Assembly (NCBI GenBank): GCA_900552245.1
Contig: URYY01000116.1
Span: 1-6,701, forward strand
Length of the DNA stretch: 6,701 bases
Origin: an uncultured Opitutales bacterium
Lineage (GTDB): Bacteria > Verrucomicrobiota > Verrucomicrobiia > Opitutales > Intestinicryptomonadaceae
Direction: 5' to 3'
Both the position numbers and the translations under genes were made by a program. Numbering within the stretch: position 1 is the stretch's first letter; the number at the start of each line of letters is the position of its first letter. This document shows, one piece after another, positions 6,454-6,701 of the stretch. Under the pieces are notes generated by a model that ran no database searches, was not told where the DNA came from, and saw only the letters and a program-made list of their open reading frames with translations.

Positions 6454-6701
6454 GTATATTAAGAGAAGCTCTCGAGGAGCTTTCAAATATTGTGGGCGGC
6501 GGTGTGATTTTTACCGACGACGAAAATTTAAACAGAGTGTCCATAGACAACTCGCGCTACTTTTTCAAGGCCGATGCGCTCGTCAAGGCTAGGGGCAACA
6601 GTGATGTTGAGGCGGCGTTAAAAGTAGCAAACAAATACAAAATTCCGATTGCCGTGCGCGGTGCGGGCTCAGGTTGTTCAGGGGCTGCTCTGCCCTACTA
6701 C
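6450..6701 (+). CDS. FAD-binding oxidase, GlcD/PCMH type (N-terminal part, cut by window end)
   Basis: The first 84 residues of a protein are open to the last base. The ATG overlaps the enzyme I stop as ATGA, a 4-nt coupling. Residues 41-84 match the start of the FAD-binding type 4 (PCMH) domain of glycolate/lactate oxidase subunits: the ADALVKARGNSDVEAALKVA stretch corresponds to the usual region for adding the first helix, then IPIAVRGAGSGCSGAALP is the FAD-pyrophosphate-binding loop. Family members oxidise 2-hydroxy acids such as glycolate or D-lactate. The substrate cannot be told from this fragment, and Fe-S or other C-terminal domains would lie outside the window. The usual motif has Thr and Leu/Gly at the Ser-Gly-Cys positions. 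Confidence 0.85.
   Translation, partial: MSILREALEELSNIVGGGVIFTDDENLNRVSIDNSRYFFKADALVKARGNSDVEAALKVANKYKIPIAVRGAGSGCSGAALPYY

Overview
This is a bacterial chromosomal window of ordinary housekeeping genes, all on the + strand and tightly packed. GC looks close to balanced by eye, and AUA is used very often for isoleucine. The dapA-dapB pair and a complete ruvA point to a bacterium that makes diaminopimelate. A sigma54-activator-type regulator and a PTS enzyme I add a phosphorelay/nitrogen-control flavour. My impression of the protein style is a Gram-negative of the Verrucomicrobiota (Opitutia-like) group, but that is a low-confidence guess from gene content and residue choices, not a demonstrated placement.

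Layout. Bases 1-117 hold the 3' end of an unrecognised protein, open from the window edge and overlapping the next start by 8 nt. Next come a YfcD/Idi-like Nudix hydrolase (110-655), dapA (707-1600) and dapB (1604-2332), followed by a clear rho-independent terminator (2355-2393). After the terminator, ruvA (2411-3010) is followed after 2 nt by a 529-residue GAF/AAA+/Fis-type regulator of NifA architecture (3013-4602). After a 78-nt gap comes PTS enzyme I (4681-6453). It overlaps by 4 nt (ATGA) the start of a GlcD-type FAD-binding oxidase (6450 onward), which is cut by the window end. No intergenic stretch exceeds 80 bases, and I see no tRNA, rRNA, CRISPR array, insertion sequence or phage feature.

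How the parts fit. DapA and DapB catalyse consecutive steps (aspartate semialdehyde + pyruvate to dihydrodipicolinate, then reduction) toward lysine and meso-diaminopimelate for peptidoglycan. RuvA is the Holliday-junction-binding partner of RuvB. Enzyme I is the first phosphotransferase of the PTS; it keeps its catalytic residues, but no HPr or EII gene lies in the window.

The standout is the regulator. It has the overall form of a sigma54 enhancer-binding protein, with an intact Walker A, sensor II region, GAF domain and DNA-binding HTH. However, nearly every residue that makes such a protein a working sigma54 remodeller is altered: GAFTGA is GAFASA, the Walker B DE is DK, sensor I ATN is ASG, and one arginine finger is Leu. 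It therefore looks like a pseudo-enhancer-binding protein kept as an intact reading frame and probably repurposed. It sits next to an enzyme I that lacks the NifA-like GAF domain found fused to EI-Ntr elsewhere.
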